This document shows positions 62,834 to 64,000 of a stretch of 64,000 nt of DNA, one piece after another (the stretch's first letter is position 1; each line of letters opens with the position of its first letter). The notes below the pieces were generated by a model. The model was given only the letters and a program-made list of their open reading frames with translations. It was not told the origin of the DNA and did not search any database. This stretch comes from Alphaproteobacteria bacterium. Lineage in GTDB: Bacteria; Pseudomonadota; Alphaproteobacteria; UBA6615. A program made the translations under genes and the position numbers. The stretch lies in NCBI GenBank assembly GCA_021774575.1, contig JAJFIX010000046.1, forward strand, positions 62,001-126,000. Direction: 5' to 3'.

Positions 62834-63748
62834 ATGGCAAATTCACGTAATTTTCGTCGTTTAGTGATTGCCGCGCCCACTAAATTGCCGGTGGGCAAAT
62901 TGATGTTGGTCGGAATGATGGTCGGTTTGATAGCGGGTTGTACCGTGATTTCTCGAGAAAAAGGTCTCCAGGCGCCGGACGCAGCCCCGCGCGATGAGAT
63001 TGAATTTGAATTACTGCCGCCTCTGGATACGAGTTCGGCAAATCTATCGGGCGCAGTCGCTTTGCCGTTGCCTGGATCCGCACCGACGGATGTAGCTGTG
63101 CCGGGTGGCGCGACGTCCGGGAGCGCTTGTCGTGGTGAAGCCCTTTATCGGATAACCTTCGCCGCGACCTGGTCGCCTGAAACCCATCCGGCGCGATATC
63201 CCGATGGTGCTCATTTTTCCCGGCCTGTCGCGATATCCCATAGCGCCGGAGCGGGATTCTGGGCGTTTGGCAATTTCGCCAGCGCCGGCGTTGAGCAAAT
63301 GGCAGAGAGCGGTGGCACACAGATTTTACGCGAAGAACTCACGTCGCTGAATGCCGGTGGGCAAGCCGGGGAGGCCGTCATCGGCAATAGTTTCGCCGCC
63401 CCGGGTGAAGAAACAATGGAGCTTTCAGTCACTGCCGACCGGCCTCAAATATCCTATGTCTCGATGCTCGCGCCAAGCCCCGACTGGTTTGTCGGCGTCA
63501 GTGGATTGGATACCTGCGGCCGCAATGGCTGGATTGAAGAGATAGAAGTCGCCGTCTTTCCCATCGACGCCGGAACCGACGATGGTCGTAGTTTCGGTGC
63601 TGAAAATGTCGACAGCGATACAAAGCATTTCGTTGCCTTGTTGAGCGCCAGCGGCGATACCCCGTTGCGCGATATAGGCCGGCTCGAATTCGGCAAGCTC
63701 CTGTTCACCCGGATCGGGACGTCCAGCGAAACGGCGACGGTCGAGTGA
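62834..63748 (+). CDS. Spondin-domain lipoprotein
   Basis: The ATG at 62834 gives 304 residues; GAGAGG precedes it, and an in-frame ATG lies 39 nt upstream. A lipobox LIAGC (Cys36) follows a hydrophobic segment, so the protein should be lipid-anchored. Residues about 100-240 match the Spondin_N domain: YRITFAATWSPETHPARYP, then AHFSRPVAISHSAG, SMLAPSPDWFVGVSGL and DAGTDDGRSFG. In animals the domain is found in extracellular-matrix proteins; bacterial versions are secreted and uncharacterised. Confidence 0.85.
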   Translation: MANSRNFRRLVIAAPTKLPVGKLMLVGMMVGLIAGCTVISREKGLQAPDAAPRDEIEFELLPPLDTSSANLSGAVALPLPGSAPTDVAVPGGATSGSACRGEALYRITFAATWSPETHPARYPDGAHFSRPVAISHSAGAGFWAFGNFASAGVEQMAESGGTQILREELTSLNAGGQAGEAVIGNSFAAPGEETMELSVTADRPQISYVSMLAPSPDWFVGVSGLDTCGRNGWIEEIEVAVFPIDAGTDDGRSFGAENVDSDTKHFVALLSASGDTPLRDIGRLEFGKLLFTRIGTSSETATVE

Positions 63749-63781
63749 GGGGGTAGCGACTAGTATGCTCGGCAAATCATA

Positions 63782-64000
63782 TTACGCCCGCTTTTTTGCT
63801 CTGCGTTTTTTCACCGACGGCAAATAGGGGGCCAAATATTCGCCAGTGTAGCTTCCCGGTGTCTGTGCGACTTCTTCGGGAGTGCCAGCGGCGACCAGGC
63901 GGCCGCCCTTGTCGCCGCCTTCGGGGCCGAGGTCGATGATCCAATCGGCGGTTTTGATGACTTCGAGATTATGCTCGATGACGATCACCGTATTGCCCTG
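63782..64000 (-). CDS. uvrA: UvrABC excinuclease subunit A, C-terminal end (partial)
   Basis: The frame enters from the window edge and ends at 63782. The visible 72 residues contain the H-loop [20 protein letters not shown] and [20 protein letters not shown], the characteristic end of UvrA, with a Lys/Arg-rich tail. UvrA is the damage-recognition ATPase of nucleotide-excision repair. The 5' part lies outside the window. Confidence 0.95.
   Translation of the reverse strand, partial: QGNTVIVIEHNLEVIKTADWIIDLGPEGGDKGGRLVAAGTPEEVAQTPGSYTGEYLAPYLPSVKKRRAKKRA

Noticed and set aside
1-64000. CRISPR arrays, toxin-antitoxin pairs, prophage genes or restriction systems
   Set aside because: No regularly spaced repeats, no phage structural genes and no nuclease or methyltransferase pairs were seen; the SAM-dependent enzyme present is Pcm.

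Overview
This window is chromosomal DNA from an alphaproteobacterium, most likely a Rhodospirillales-like lineage. I infer this from gene order, not from a database match. The supporting blocks are erpA / dgt-argS-SPOR-nagZ-S2P protease-scpA-scpB, then tatA-tatB-tatC-serS-surE-pcm-nlpD, yajC-secD-secF-Mth938-like, the glcD-glcE-glcF glycolate oxidase operon, a 41-residue zinc-free L36 protein, and trxB followed by a LysR gene. Most of the window is ordinary housekeeping sequence; accessory DNA is concentrated at about 26.1-30.2 kb.

Layout. 0-2.6 kb: a truncated membrane transporter gene divergent from a ClC chloride channel gene. 2.6-4.3 kb: a 1.7-kb gene-free, degraded-looking stretch. 4.3-6.4 kb: trxB, a LysR regulator, and a strong terminator that may end a small RNA. 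6.4-13.6 kb: msrP, a TPR protein, a DUF2817 peptidase, glcDEF and rpmJ. 13.7-20.6 kb: ygfZ divergent from an operon of three glycosyltransferases, an asparagine-synthase-type amidotransferase and a dihydroorotase, probably a surface-glycan cluster. 20.6-25.9 kb: a DMT exporter, rpsD, an EF-hand / ECF sigma / anti-sigma operon, a nitroreductase and fructose-bisphosphate aldolase. 26.0-30.2 kb: tRNA-Ser(UGA) followed by an intact IS3-family element, an AT-rich acyltransferase gene and a chimeric transposase pseudogene, i.e. a small island. 30.2-36.0 kb: a membrane protein and a WYL regulator flanking a perfect inverted repeat, a Vgb-like beta-propeller, two tandem secreted TPR paralogs and ilvD. 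36.07-36.18 kb: a dense cluster of perfect DnaA boxes. 36.2-39.3 kb: an autotransporter. 39.7-64 kb: the housekeeping blocks named above, plus a PuuD-like membrane protein, a 30-residue single-span protein, a squalene/phytoene-synthase-like protein, trmFO, a spondin-domain lipoprotein and the 3' end of uvrA.

How the genes work together. glcDEF oxidises glycolate. tatABC and secDF-yajC are the two export routes, and several exported proteins are encoded nearby (MsrP by Tat; the autotransporter, NlpD-like protein, Vgb-like protein and spondin lipoprotein by Sec). scpAB acts in chromosome segregation. The EF-hand / sigma / anti-sigma triplet looks like a self-contained envelope-signalling unit.

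The most notable observations are five perfect TTATCCACA boxes within 80 bp between ilvD and the autotransporter (candidate replication origin or DnaA-binding locus), the EF-hand / ECF sigma / anti-sigma operon, the mosaic transposase remnant, a 30-residue membrane protein gene, and a recurring pattern of 12-21-bp tandem duplications at gene boundaries. No CRISPR array, prophage or recognisable defence system is visible.
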